This document shows, in pieces, positions 8,119 to 17,538 of a stretch of 64,000 bases of DNA. The notes under the pieces were generated by a model. The model saw only the letters and a list, made by a program, of their open reading frames with translations, was not told the origin of the DNA and did no database searches. The stretch comes from Photobacterium chitinilyticum (GTDB taxonomy: Bacteria > Pseudomonadota > Gammaproteobacteria > Enterobacterales > Vibrionaceae), in assembly GCF_004104355.1 (NCBI RefSeq), contig NZ_RJLM01000002.1:425385-489384 (forward strand). Reading direction: 5' to 3'. Both the position numbers and the translations under genes were made by a program. The stretch's first letter is position 1. The number at the start of each line of letters is the position of its first letter.

Positions 8119-9423
8119 ATGATTATTATCCAAACGTGTCTGTTGCTTGGGGCCATTATTTTGGCCGCTCGCCTTGGTGGGATCGGTGTCGGTCTGGCCG
8201 GAGGCTTAGGAATGGCGATTGCCGTTTTTGGCCTTGGTCTGCCGCCGGGCAGTATTCCGGTATCGGTTATTTTGATCATCATGTCGGTGATCCTGGCGCT
8301 GTCAGTGATGCAGCAGGCTGGTGGCATGAGCTATATGGTCAGCTGTGCCGAGAAAATGCTGCGTAATCATCCCAAGTACATCAATATATTGGCCCCGGCT
8401 ACAACCTTTGTACTGACGACACTGGCCGGGACGGGTTATACCGCGATGTCGGTACTGAATGTGATCCAGCAGGTTGCCAAGGAAAACGGTGTGCGCCCGA
8501 GCCAGCCGTTGAGTTCGGCAGTTGTTGCTTCGCAGATCGCCATTACAGCTTCGCCAATCTCGGCGGCTACTGCGGCGATGTATGTGGTGGTCGAACAAAT
8601 GGGCGTGAGCTTCGGCACTGCGCTGAGCGTGATCATGCCGTCGGCCTTGTTCGGGGTGGTTGTGGCATCGTTTGTTGCCAGCCGTCAGGGCTGTGAGCTC
8701 AAAGATGATCCGATCTTCAAGGATCGTGTCGAAAAAGGCTTGGTAAATTTCACCCCTGAAGAGCAGAAGCAAATTGAGCCGAGCATCGAGGCCAAGCGCT
8801 CGGTTTGGTTGTTCCTCGCTGGTGTGATGTTCATTGTTGTTTTGCTGCTGTTCAAGCCGTTGATCGGCCATACTTTGGGATCGCGCGATATTATCGTTAT
8901 CGTGATGCTGCTAACCAGTTTTATTATGGCGATGGTGTGCAAGGTCCAGCTCACCACAATCAAGAAAGCACCGATTTTTGCTGACGGGGCGGAAAGCCTG
9001 ATTGTGATCCTCGGTATTGTGTGGCTGAGCTCGACAATTATTGGGGTTCACATTCCGGAGATCAAAACGATGGCTGGCGATGTGCTGAGCGAGTATCCGG
9101 CACTGTTGGCTGTGGTATTCTTCGGGACGTCGGCGTTGCTGTTCAGTCAGGGGGCAACCAGTGCTTTGTTAGTGCCTATCGCGGCATCGCTGAATGTGGA
9201 TCCTGCGACTATTCTGGCTAGCTTTGTTGCGGTGAGTGCGCTGTATATGACCAACATCTACCCAACAACGGCGTTTGCCATCGCAACGGATGATACGGGC
9301 TCTTTTCTCAGCAATAAGTGGAATGGTTCTTATATCGTCAACCACCCGTTCTTCCTACCGGGTATGCTGGGCATTGTCGGTGCTGTACCGTTCGGGTTTG
9401 TTCTGGCCAATATCTTTGTTTAG
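8119..9423 (+). CDS. Dcu-family C4-dicarboxylate transporter
   Basis: This 434-residue integral membrane protein has about ten to twelve hydrophobic helices and the sequence character of DcuA/DcuB carriers (RLGGIGVGLAGGLGMAI near the N terminus, LAGTGYTAMSVLNVIQQVA, ASQIAITASPISAATAAM, GATSALLVPIAASL). These carriers exchange or take up fumarate, succinate, malate or aspartate across the inner membrane. GGAGG six bases before the ATG sets the start. It is the third gene of the operon 5201-9423, 39 bp after the MmgE/PrpD gene, and a terminator follows at 9502. It probably imports the lyase substrate or exports the fumarate produced. Confidence 0.88.
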   Translation: MIIIQTCLLLGAIILAARLGGIGVGLAGGLGMAIAVFGLGLPPGSIPVSVILIIMSVILALSVMQQAGGMSYMVSCAEKMLRNHPKYINILAPATTFVLTTLAGTGYTAMSVLNVIQQVAKENGVRPSQPLSSAVVASQIAITASPISAATAAMYVVVEQMGVSFGTALSVIMPSALFGVVVASFVASRQGCELKDDPIFKDRVEKGLVNFTPEEQKQIEPSIEAKRSVWLFLAGVMFIVVLLLFKPLIGHTLGSRDIIVIVMLLTSFIMAMVCKVQLTTIKKAPIFADGAESLIVILGIVWLSSTIIGVHIPEIKTMAGDVLSEYPALLAVVFFGTSALLFSQGATSALLVPIAASLNVDPATILASFVAVSALYMTNIYPTTAFAIATDDTGSFLSNKWNGSYIVNHPFFLPGMLGIVGAVPFGFVLANIFV

Positions 9424-9501
9424 AAATGGCGAGTTCGCTTAATAACTAGCCTATTCACTCGTTGCCACTATCCCCGCGACTATTCTTACGGTTGCACTCG
9501 A

Positions 9502-9524
9502 AGCCCTCATTATTGAGGGCTTTC
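9502..9524 (+). terminator. Intrinsic terminator of the lyase operon
   Basis: AGCCCTCA at 9502-9509 pairs perfectly with TGAGGGCT at 9514-9521 across a TTAT loop, followed by TTTCT. It lies 79 bases after the Dcu stop. Confidence 0.75.
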
Positions 9525-9539
9525 TATCCCGCGCATCTT

Positions 9540-10736
9540 TTCTACCTTTTCCTGAGTCACTTGCTTAACTTGCTAGGATTGATAACCTGAAACTCCTATA
9601 TTCTAAGCAATGAATAATATAGGTGTATCTTCCTTAGTCTTGCTCTTGAATAATTATCTATGCTGACAATTTACAAATGAGAGGTGTGGATAGCTAGGTA
9701 AGCATGGTCAAATAAAACTGACTAAGAGTGTGTTAGGAGGGTAGGGGTGATGAGCTACCTTGGTAACTGCATTCATTTTTCTTCAATGCTTGAGAGGCGG
9801 TGTTTTTTCCGGGTTTATTACATTTAGCTGGATTGTATATTTTTCATTGAAGGGTGACCTACTGAATTTAAATAGTAAATGACACATGACTTAGATAGAG
9901 GGTAATGTGAAAGTACTAGACATAAATATCAATCCATTAGAACAAAGGTAATGATTAAAATAGGACAGTGATATAAGGATTACCAGTGGCTTGGTACCAG
10001 ATAAATGGTGTGTAACCTGGTGTCTGTTGTTTGGATTATACGAGTTTCTTATGGATATAAGCATATTTATAAGCTGCTACTTAGTACTTTTTTTGTGGAT
10101 ATCAAGTGCTCAGTATTAATAAAACAAATAATGTATAAGGTTATTTCCTTTTATTAACATGCGCTTAATGTTACTTGTGTGATTTTTTGCTTTTTATATG
10201 TCTAGTTTGTTGTGTTTTTTTATCTTATCAATTATTAGAATCTTTACATCATACAGCCTTAATTCTTATAACTAAGAAGAATATCTGATGAAGCTACAAT
10301 AGTGAGAACTAGTACAAACGCATGCGAATTTCTAATAAAAAAGAATGAGCGAAAATGTGATTCTCAATATGCGAATTTTTATGATTGAAATTTTTCATTC
10401 TTCAATATAATTCTGATGGGGCTACTAGTCGGTGATTTTAAAGAGAGTTAAAGGTTTTAATCAATGTTATTGAGCAGGATATAGGTATTTATTACTGGCT
10501 TTCTCTACTCATAACTCTAGTTTTTATTCGCAATTATATAAATGGTGCGTATTTTGAGTTATTGCGAGTAGTTATTTTTTACTAGGTTGATTCTTATTAC
10601 CTTGTGAATTTCAGCTTTTTATGCGGTCGCATGTTTTTATTATTGGAGCTAAATTTTTGGGTAAGGGGGAATGTTCATCTTTCACTGATGAAAATGATGT
10701 GGTCCCCGATAACAAATAACATGATCCATTATTTTT
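9540..10736. other. Long AT-rich region without a recognisable gene
   Basis: About 1.2 kb holds no open frame that resembles a protein on either strand, and no RNA gene that I recognise. It is strongly AT-rich compared with the operon to its left. A short inverted repeat (AAGAATGA near 10342, TCATTCTT near 10394) is visible but not diagnostic. It may contain regulatory DNA for the peroxidase gene at 10776, a decayed gene or an unannotated small RNA. Confidence 0.3.
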
Positions 10737-10759
10737 TTTGGTCTGTTTAATTGACCAAA
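10737..10759. promoter_or_regulatory. Interrupted palindrome just upstream of the di-heme peroxidase gene
   Basis: TTTGGTC at 10737-10743 and GACCAAA at 10753-10759 form a perfect 7-bp inverted repeat around nine bases. It ends only a few bases before the GGAG ribosome-binding site. It could be a repressor operator or an RNA stem affecting initiation. Confidence 0.35.
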
Positions 10760-10775
10760 TAGCAGGAGTTGAGTT

Positions 10776-13346
10776 ATGCACAATAAACCGAGGCGATTGG
10801 CAAAATATGCAACGATACCTTTATTCGTTGCTTTTTCATTGGCCAGTTCAATTGCTAGCGGCGGTATCGAAGAAGAAATGCAACTGACGTTGCAGGAACA
10901 AGGCTTGGATTATAAAACACTCTTGGAGCAGCATCGGACGGAGCGGCAAAGTATCAAACAGGAGATTAGGCAGGCCACGCGAAGTCGACCTGTAGACCAT
11001 GAGCTGATAGCTAGTCTGCGAGAGCAGGATCGGGATTTACGTCAGAGCCAGAGAGATGAAAAAAACTTACTGAAGCGCCTTCAAGAGCGTGATAATTCAG
11101 AGTTGAGGCTTGCGCTGAGGCGCTCGGCTGGAACCGGCGAAGAACTTGAACCGGATCATGAGTTCAATGCGCTGCTTACTTTAGTAAACGGTGTTGAACT
11201 TACTGATGCCAATGGCATTCCCGTTGGTGGGGAGGCGGGCATTGCCACCTTTGGTGATAAATTGGATATTGAAATTGCTATTGGTGGTATTACTTCCGCG
11301 AGTGATGTTGCATCGATAGAACTAACGAACTGTAGCACGGGTGAATTGTTTCTATCACTGCCGCCAAACGAACTGCTTGGGGAAGTGATTATCGGTCCGG
11401 AAATTCCACCACAAATACCTGATGTCAATGTAGGTCCGTTGGCTCCGACACCTGAATTTAGCCTGCTTCAGCTTAACCTTCCGTTGACTGATGCCATGTT
11501 GATGGCGTTAGAGAATGGCAATATGTGTGCTCCGGTTGTAATGGCTTCTCATGAGGAATCTCATCCAGAGGGGGCTTTGACAGGCAACTTCATCGATCAC
11601 CTTCGTTTCGAAGCGCTGGAATATGTGATGGATCCTTCATTGCTGCCTGAACCCAGGGTCATGGATCGCCAGTTTAATACCATAGGATCACTCAGCGATC
11701 TGGTTGTAAAGGATCAATACGCACTGGAAAAATTGGGTAAAGCTTTATTCTGGGATACCCAGGTTGGATCAGATAACAAGGTGGCCTGTGCATCTTGCCA
11801 TAGTTTGTCTGGTGCTGACTGGCGGACCAAAAACCAATTTGCAGACGGACCGGGCAATTTAGAGGTAACGTCATCTGATTTCCCGCTTAATACTGTGCTT
11901 GGTTCACAAGGGGTAATGAATGCTGAGTTTGTCGAAATTAACCCTGATCAGTCGGGTGAGGATATATGTCAAGATCTAGAGGGTGATTTCAGGCTGGTTA
12001 CTGGTCGTCAGGCTCCGACAGTTATCAATGCCGCCTTCAACACTTTCCAGTTCTGGGACGGAAGGGCGCACCGCTTATTTAACGGCGAAAACCCGCTGGG
12101 ACCCGTTGATAAAGAAGCCGGTGTTTATAAGGTTACTGGCTCCGGCGTGATTGAAAAAGACACTGACTTCCTCCTTGATTTCTCCTCTTTGGCCTCACAG
12201 GCTGTTGGTCCGTTTGAAAGCCATGTTGAAATGGCTTGTGGGCCGGTAGACCGCAGCCGCTTCTTCCCTCAGCTTGCGATGAAACTACTTGATAGCCGGG
12301 TTAAGCCACTTGGCCTTCAGAAAGTACATTCTGAAGATAGTATGCTTGGCGGAATAGCTGAAAATGATAAAGGGCTCACAACCAGCTACGAGGAAATGAT
12401 CAAGAGTGCTTTCCAAGAGCAGTACTGGGATAGTGCCCTGCCTGTATCGCTGCAACATCCGGTAACTAACGTGTGGGAAGATTACAGCATGATGGAAGCA
12501 AACTTTGCCTTCATCTTTGGTATTGCTGTACAGGCTTACGAGCGTACTTTGTTATCAGGCGAGAGTAAGTTTGATAAGTTTGCCCGTGGTGAGGGTGACT
12601 TGACTGAGGCAGAAAAAGAAGGGTTCAGTCGATTCCTCAGCGGCGGCACTGGCTGTAATGGCTGCCATGACGGCCCGATGTTCAGTACTGCTACGCTTGA
12701 GTTCACACTTGTTGAACCCATTGAAGCAATGCGACTTGCTAATAGTGCCGATAAGGGATTGTATGATTCAGGGTTCTACAATGTTGGTGTCCGCTCAACA
12801 GAGGAAGATTTAGGTCGAGGTCGACAAGACCTACCTGGCCCAATTGCGCTATCAATCCAGTCGAACAATGGTAATGATACACTGTGGCCAAATTTGCCTC
12901 TTGTGTCAGCCGAGGAGGGTAAGGCCAGCGTGAAGGGCCACATGAAAGTGCCGACTCTGCGTAATATTGAGTTAACGGCACCTTATTTCCACAACGGTAA
13001 ATATCTGTCGCTGGAAGATGTTGTGGCCTTCTATACCCGTGGTGGTGACTTCCCGGGAAATGAAGATCTTGATCCGGATATCGAGCCAATTGGTCAGCTG
13101 CTAGGTAAACCTGAGCGACAGGCGAAGATTGCAGCCTGGATGCGTACTCTGACTGATGAGCGTATTCGTTATCGTTCTGCACCGTTTGATGGTCCTGAGT
13201 TATCAATTGCCAATGGCCATAAAATGGAAAACGGTCAGATTGTCGATGATATGATCACGTTAGAGGCGACAGGTAAGGATGGGTCTACGGAAATGTTCGC
13301 TACCTTCTTCGAGCGAGTGGGCGGCACCATTCCTGACATCCCATAG
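10776..13346 (+). CDS. Exported di-heme cytochrome c peroxidase/MauG-family protein
   Basis: This 856-residue protein starts with a Sec signal peptide (about residues 1-29, ending ASSIAS-GG). A charged, probably coiled-coil stretch follows at about 30-115, then a beta-rich domain of unknown type at about 125-280. The C-terminal half is a di-heme peroxidase: CASCH at 338-342 and CNGCH at 627-631 bind two c-type hemes, and the tail MKVPTLRNIELTAPYFHNGKYLSLEDVV is typical of the family. Such proteins reduce peroxide or oxidise a partner in the periplasm using electrons from small cytochromes. At 856 residues it is about twice the length of CcpA/MauG enzymes because of the N-terminal addition. 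It is monocistronic and ends at the terminator 13393. Confidence 0.85.
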   Translation: MHNKPRRLAKYATIPLFVAFSLASSIASGGIEEEMQLTLQEQGLDYKTLLEQHRTERQSIKQEIRQATRSRPVDHELIASLREQDRDLRQSQRDEKNLLKRLQERDNSELRLALRRSAGTGEELEPDHEFNALLTLVNGVELTDANGIPVGGEAGIATFGDKLDIEIAIGGITSASDVASIELTNCSTGELFLSLPPNELLGEVIIGPEIPPQIPDVNVGPLAPTPEFSLLQLNLPLTDAMLMALENGNMCAPVVMASHEESHPEGALTGNFIDHLRFEALEYVMDPSLLPEPRVMDRQFNTIGSLSDLVVKDQYALEKLGKALFWDTQVGSDNKVACASCHSLSGADWRTKNQFADGPGNLEVTSSDFPLNTVLGSQGVMNAEFVEINPDQSGEDICQDLEGDFRLVTGRQAPTVINAAFNTFQFWDGRAHRLFNGENPLGPVDKEAGVYKVTGSGVIEKDTDFLLDFSSLASQAVGPFESHVEMACGPVDRSRFFPQLAMKLLDSRVKPLGLQKVHSEDSMLGGIAENDKGLTTSYEEMIKSAFQEQYWDSALPVSLQHPVTNVWEDYSMMEANFAFIFGIAVQAYERTLLSGESKFDKFARGEGDLTEAEKEGFSRFLSGGTGCNGCHDGPMFSTATLEFTLVEPIEAMRLANSADKGLYDSGFYNVGVRSTEEDLGRGRQDLPGPIALSIQSNNGNDTLWPNLPLVSAEEGKASVKGHMKVPTLRNIELTAPYFHNGKYLSLEDVVAFYTRGGDFPGNEDLDPDIEPIGQLLGKPERQAKIAAWMRTLTDERIRYRSAPFDGPELSIANGHKMENGQIVDDMITLEATGKDGSTEMFATFFERVGGTIPDIP

Positions 13347-13385
13347 GATGATTAAGTAGAAAGTTATAAATAGCCAAAACACAGG

Positions 13386-13429
13386 CTGACTGAAAAGGGC
13401 TTGGTTCTCCGTGAACCAAGCCCTTTTTT
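13386..13429. terminator. Bidirectional terminator, copy 1 of a 44-bp repeated element
   Basis: AAAAGGGCTTGGTTC at 13393-13407 pairs perfectly with GAACCAAGCCCTTTT at 13413-13427 around TCCGT, with A and T runs on the flanks. It sits between the convergent peroxidase and lactonase genes. The 44 bp recur with one change at 16990-17033. Confidence 0.85.
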
Positions 13430-13452
13430 GCTATCTAGCAGCACTGAAGGTA

Positions 13453-14514
13453 TTAATTAAACGCGATACAAACAGGGCTGCCCGTTTCGAATTGATGGCC
13501 AGAAGTGATGAGTTTTCCACTATTAGGGTTTCGTTTAAAGCTCACGATATTGTGAGAATTTTGATTGGCGACAACCAACCATTTGTCATCGGCGCTGAGA
13601 TTAAAATCTCTTGGGAATAGGCCTAAGGTGCTGGTGCGCTCCACCAAGTGAAGTGAATATTGGGAATCTACCTCAAGGCAGGCAATTTGGGCTTGATGGC
13701 GTCCTGATACATAGATAAACCTTTCGTCCGCGGATAGCCGAATTGCGGCTGTTGCTCCGCCAAGGTTATGCGGCTCAAAGGGTTGGTATCGCATAGTGAT
13801 TTGCCATTGACCTTTTGTATGGCGTAAGACGATCACTTCTTCCGATAGCTCACACAGCACAAATGCTGTTGTTTCATCTTTAGTGAAAATGACATGACGA
13901 GGCCCACATCCTTTTGGCAGTTCAACCTGCTTGGCCTGTTGGCTGAGTATTTTCCCCTGGCTTCTATCAAAGGGGTAGAAGCCTATTGTATCAATGCCTA
14001 AATCTACGGTAACTAAGGTGTCACTGTGATTTAAAAAGGAGATATGGTGCCCGTGAGGGCCTTCTTGGCGATCAAGGTTTGGGCCACTGCCTTGATGTTG
14101 AATTAGATCACAGGCAGGGCCGAGATCGTTATTCTTATTTAACGGAAACAGTTCAAAACTGCCACTGCCGTATTGAGCCGTAGTGACAAATTCACCTTGA
14201 GGATCAATCGCAAGATGACAAGCAAATTCGCCGCTCATTGAAACATCTTGGCAGTGGTTGAGCTCCCCATCACCATTTATATAGTAGCGACTTAGCACAG
14301 GCTGTTGCCCAGCAAACGCCTCTTGTATACAAAAGAGTGAATTATTTTTGGTTGTGATTAGGTAAGAGGGATTGATGGTAACGGCACTAAGTTTCAGATC
14401 GGAAAATTCGCCAGTATTAGTATCCAATAGGCAGCTAACAATACCTTCACCTTCATTTTTCATTGTGCCAATTGGTGCTGAATAACAACCAATAAACATT
14501 CTTTCACTTGTCAT
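13453..14514 (-). CDS. Lactonase family protein (6-phosphogluconolactonase/YbhE-type beta-propeller)
   Basis: This 353-residue protein has the seven-bladed propeller repeat pattern of the YbhE-type lactonases: NPSYLITTKNNSLFCIQE, HLAIDPQGEFVTTAQYGSG, GPHGHHISFLNHSDTLVTVDLG, GPRHVIFTKDETTAFVLCELS, and RDFNLSADDKWLVVANQNSHNI. The GPHxHH and GPRH segments hold the conserved active-site histidines and arginine. No signal peptide is seen, so it is probably cytoplasmic. YbhE hydrolyses 6-phosphogluconolactone, but homologues act on other sugar lactones. It is a single gene with GAGG five bases before its ATG. The neighbours (exported oxidoreductases) do not define the substrate. Confidence 0.8.
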   Translation of the reverse strand: MTSERMFIGCYSAPIGTMKNEGEGIVSCLLDTNTGEFSDLKLSAVTINPSYLITTKNNSLFCIQEAFAGQQPVLSRYYINGDGELNHCQDVSMSGEFACHLAIDPQGEFVTTAQYGSGSFELFPLNKNNDLGPACDLIQHQGSGPNLDRQEGPHGHHISFLNHSDTLVTVDLGIDTIGFYPFDRSQGKILSQQAKQVELPKGCGPRHVIFTKDETTAFVLCELSEEVIVLRHTKGQWQITMRYQPFEPHNLGGATAAIRLSADERFIYVSGRHQAQIACLEVDSQYSLHLVERTSTLGLFPRDFNLSADDKWLVVANQNSHNIVSFKRNPNSGKLITSGHQFETGSPVCIAFN

Positions 14515-15516
14515 AATAGCCTCACATCATGCCGACTTTCTCTAATTAAACTGAGTTCGGCGACAACAAATACAATACGCGTTGCACTAACCGAGCGGGG
14601 GCTCGAAAGAGATATATGTATTCAGTAAATCCATTGTTTTATTTGTCTATTGAACAGTGGTCTCGGAACAAGAGTTTGGGACCATTTAAGATAATACACC
14701 ATATGCATGTTGGGGCGCATCATCCCTTCTTGTTCTTTCTCAGGTGTAGATGGGTAGCAGGCGGGGCGTAGAATTGAAGTAAAGATAATGTTACAAGGTA
14801 TTCATTATGTTCAAATTAACTCATTTGCTCACAAAGGATTAACATTCAATTTGCCGTTTTGCTCTTATCTGAAGATTCGCTCTTGTGATGTAGCGAAAAC
14901 ACTGCTTATTGTTGGCACAATGAAAGCGATGATCGAGTAAATGATGGTTGGATTTAAGGTTGGTAACAGAATGTAGGGCGCTACTTTTACAGGCCTTGCC
15001 CAGTGTTATCGTGTGTAAACAGAAACAGCGTCCGTTGCAACACTAAGCAACGTGGTCTTTTGATACGTTAGGCGACTCGGCTAATCAAGGCTCAGAATTC
15101 CAATATTGATTCTGTTGCATATTGTGGGTTTTTAATAAAAACCATAAAAATCAATATTTTAGTACCTACTCCCTCTGACTCACCCTTATCCTCATGGAGT
15201 TGGGAGGATGTTTTTAGTGGCATAGAAAGGCAACATAGACAGCAGTTGAGATAATCCAAGGGAAAGGAAGACCTATGGAAACACATGGCCAGACACACGC
15301 AGCTGGTATCCATTTGTGGGAATGTCGTTCACCAGTGCCATTTAACCTAGCTAGTTAGCAATCTAATTGAGTTAATACATAGCCGATAATTAATATTCTT
15401 TATAGATATCAGCAAAACTAACATTGTAGCGGTCTCAAGGTTGCTGTCGGATGGCTTTGTTGCATTGGTATTTTGTCTAATAATGTTTTAATTACTAAAA
15501 ACAAGGAAAGGTAATA
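14515..15516. other. 1-kb AT-rich spacer without recognised gene
   Basis: No open frame here resembles a protein; the longest on the minus strand (15092-15313) has no ribosome-binding site or family character. This is the divergent region between the lactonase and the exported aldo/keto reductase and must hold both promoters. A GTTAGGC near 15068 was examined as a possible integron recombination site and not accepted. Confidence 0.3.
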
Positions 15517-16971
15517 GTGAAGTTTCAAAAAAAAACTCTGGGTTATACTTCTAATCTAAGTTGCAACGAAAACTTAAGACCAAAAAAGTTGGCTTTATAT
15601 ATATTGCCAGTTATTGCAATGATAAGTTGGGGCTCAGCGTTCGCAAATTGCACCGTAGGGAAAACTCCAGTCAATCAAGAAATGGAGTATGTTGATATTT
15701 GTGACAAAGAAAACGATTGTAAAAAGTTTTCTAGATTAGTTATGGGTACTGATCACTTGATCCAAGCCAATTGGGTTGTAGACGGACAACAAGAAATTTC
15801 AGATGAAGAGCTACATGCTATTCTTGATGAAGCTGTTAAGTTGGGAATAAATACTTTTGATACCTCTCCAATTTATGTTGGCAATATCGAAGACAAGCTG
15901 GGGAAATGGCTGGACTATAAAAATAGTGAAATACACGAGGACGGATTCTATAGCAATGGCAGTCTGAATCCAGATAGAAATCTTTATACGATATCAAAAG
16001 GGGGGTTCCCCCTTGACTTATACTACTCGCAAAAGCTTGATTCAGGCAGTCATTCTGAGGAATTGCTAACGGTTCTTCGTGAGCAGGGGCTATTGGGTGA
16101 AAAACCGACCATTACGGACGACGGGGGAATTGAGGTAAAAAATGCACCTAGCGGTACATATTCCAGTCGTTTATACGGTAGCGAAGAGCAGATTAAATCC
16201 CGCGTATCGGGAGAGCTACATCATACGGCTAACCATTTAAGCAATGATATTACAGTTTATCTGATGCACCGTGATGATGCCGATTTCTTCAAATTTGATG
16301 AGATTGATAGACCGCAAACACCGGTAAATAGAATTTTGAAGGCACTCAGCGCCCAAGAAATAACAGACAAGGTTTGGCAAATTGGTGTATCTAATTGGAG
16401 AACACCAAGAGTTAATGAATCTTTAAAGTTAGCCTCGGAAAATTCTGACTTACTTAAACCGGTACTGAATAGTCCCTATTTCTCTTTATTTGAAATGTCC
16501 GAGAGATCAATACACGCTGGAGGTATACAAGTCTTTCACAAGGAAATGAGTAGCCCAGAGTTTCAGAAAGGTATCAAAATAATGTCATACTCTCCTCTGG
16601 GAGGTTTTAGTATTCTGGATAAACCCGAACCTCGGTGGCAGAATGCTAAGGCGTCTGCAAAAGAGAAGTATGATGCGGGTGACCCATATTGGAAAAATGT
16701 ATTTTATTCAATTTTCACTGAAGACAATAGGCAGAGATATGAGAGAGTGGTGCAATTTACTGATGATTTCAACAGTGAGCATTGTACCATCTATACAGTA
16801 GACCAGATGATCAATGCATATGCGCTTGCACATGAAAGAGCGGATATGTTGGCTGTCGGTCCTATCACAATTCCTCAGCTACGACGAACGGTTGCTTCGC
16901 TTGGTCTCTCAAAAATGCTGACGGACGATGATCTTGAATATCTATATGATGGTGTTGTAGTTAAACAATAA
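15517..16971 (+). CDS. Exported aldo/keto reductase
   Basis: From a GTG preceded by AAGGAAAGG, the 484-residue protein has a long basic n-region and then a hydrophobic signal (about 27-43, LALYILPVIAMISWGSAFA) with an AFA-N cleavage site, followed by an aldo/keto reductase TIM barrel. The catalytic tetrad is intact: Asp115 and Tyr120 in FDTSPIY, Lys161 in TISKGG and His251 in YLMHRDD. Aldo/keto reductases use NADPH, which is not normally available outside the cytoplasm, so export is unusual. An insert of about 60 residues lies between the lysine and histidine strands. The gene is AT-rich relative to its neighbours and ends at a second copy of the peroxidase terminator, which suggests common origin or acquisition. 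Confidence 0.8.
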   Translation: MKFQKKTLGYTSNLSCNENLRPKKLALYILPVIAMISWGSAFANCTVGKTPVNQEMEYVDICDKENDCKKFSRLVMGTDHLIQANWVVDGQQEISDEELHAILDEAVKLGINTFDTSPIYVGNIEDKLGKWLDYKNSEIHEDGFYSNGSLNPDRNLYTISKGGFPLDLYYSQKLDSGSHSEELLTVLREQGLLGEKPTITDDGGIEVKNAPSGTYSSRLYGSEEQIKSRVSGELHHTANHLSNDITVYLMHRDDADFFKFDEIDRPQTPVNRILKALSAQEITDKVWQIGVSNWRTPRVNESLKLASENSDLLKPVLNSPYFSLFEMSERSIHAGGIQVFHKEMSSPEFQKGIKIMSYSPLGGFSILDKPEPRWQNAKASAKEKYDAGDPYWKNVFYSIFTEDNRQRYERVVQFTDDFNSEHCTIYTVDQMINAYALAHERADMLAVGPITIPQLRRTVASLGLSKMLTDDDLEYLYDGVVVKQ

Positions 16972-16989
16972 CTGGATGTCGACGAGTAC

Positions 16990-17033
16990 CTGACTGAAAA
17001 GGGCTTGGTTCTCCGTGAACCAAGTCCTTTTTT
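16990..17033. terminator. Bidirectional terminator, copy 2 of the 44-bp repeated element
   Basis: The stem 16997-17011 pairs with 17017-17031 around TCCGT, with one G.T pair where copy 1 has G.C. It is otherwise identical to 13386-13429 over 44 bp. It separates the exported reductase from the convergent small secreted protein gene. Confidence 0.85.
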
Positions 17034-17037
17034 AGAT

Positions 17038-17358
17038 TCAAAGGTGAAGGGTACGGCGAATCTTTCTGCATCGTTCCTTGTTGAGTGGCTCCGAGAGATA
17101 AATTCCCTTCTGTTCAGCCTTCTTTCTATAGACAAGCGCCTTTGCTCGGTCCCCTGAATCTAGTTGCTCGTATTCTTTTAGTGTCTTGATCCCCAACAGG
17201 TTGTATTTACCTTGATTCGAGGTGTCTATTTTTTTGCAATATTGCATAGCGCCGGCATTTGCGCCGAGCTTGGCGGCATTGCTAAAGATCTCTGCGTGGG
17301 CTGGTAGGGTACTGAATAATGTTATAGAGACGGCGGCTAATAGCGATAATCGTTTCAT
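17038..17358 (-). CDS. Small secreted protein, unknown function
   Basis: This 106-residue protein has a clear Sec signal (MKRLSLLAAVSITLFSTLPAHA, cleavage before EIF). The mature part of about 84 residues is helical and rich in lysine, with two cysteines (YCKK and RCRK) that could form a disulfide in the periplasm. GGAG eight bases upstream supports the ATG. I do not recognise a family. It is a single gene facing the exported reductase across a shared terminator. Confidence 0.7.
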   Translation of the reverse strand: MKRLSLLAAVSITLFSTLPAHAEIFSNAAKLGANAGAMQYCKKIDTSNQGKYNLLGIKTLKEYEQLDSGDRAKALVYRKKAEQKGIYLSEPLNKERCRKIRRTLHL

Positions 17359-17538
17359 GGTTTATTCTCCGATTGGTTTTGTCTCCACTGTACTGGTGCG
17401 GGTGTTACTGTTTTTACCAATTTGCGACATGGATAAATCAGAGTACTTTGTATTCAGATGGCGTGAAATGATAAATAAAGCATGGCGAAACCTTTAATTT
17501 ATGGCACTAGACACAGTCATTAACCAAAGAGGTACGCC

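Noticed and set aside
15055-15080. GTTAGGC resembling an integron attC core end
   Set aside because: No matching RYYYAAC partner or attC-like stem could be found, and neighbouring genes are not in cassette layout.
15092-15313. Minus-strand 73-codon frame
   Set aside because: It has no ribosome-binding site, odd cysteine-rich composition and no family character.
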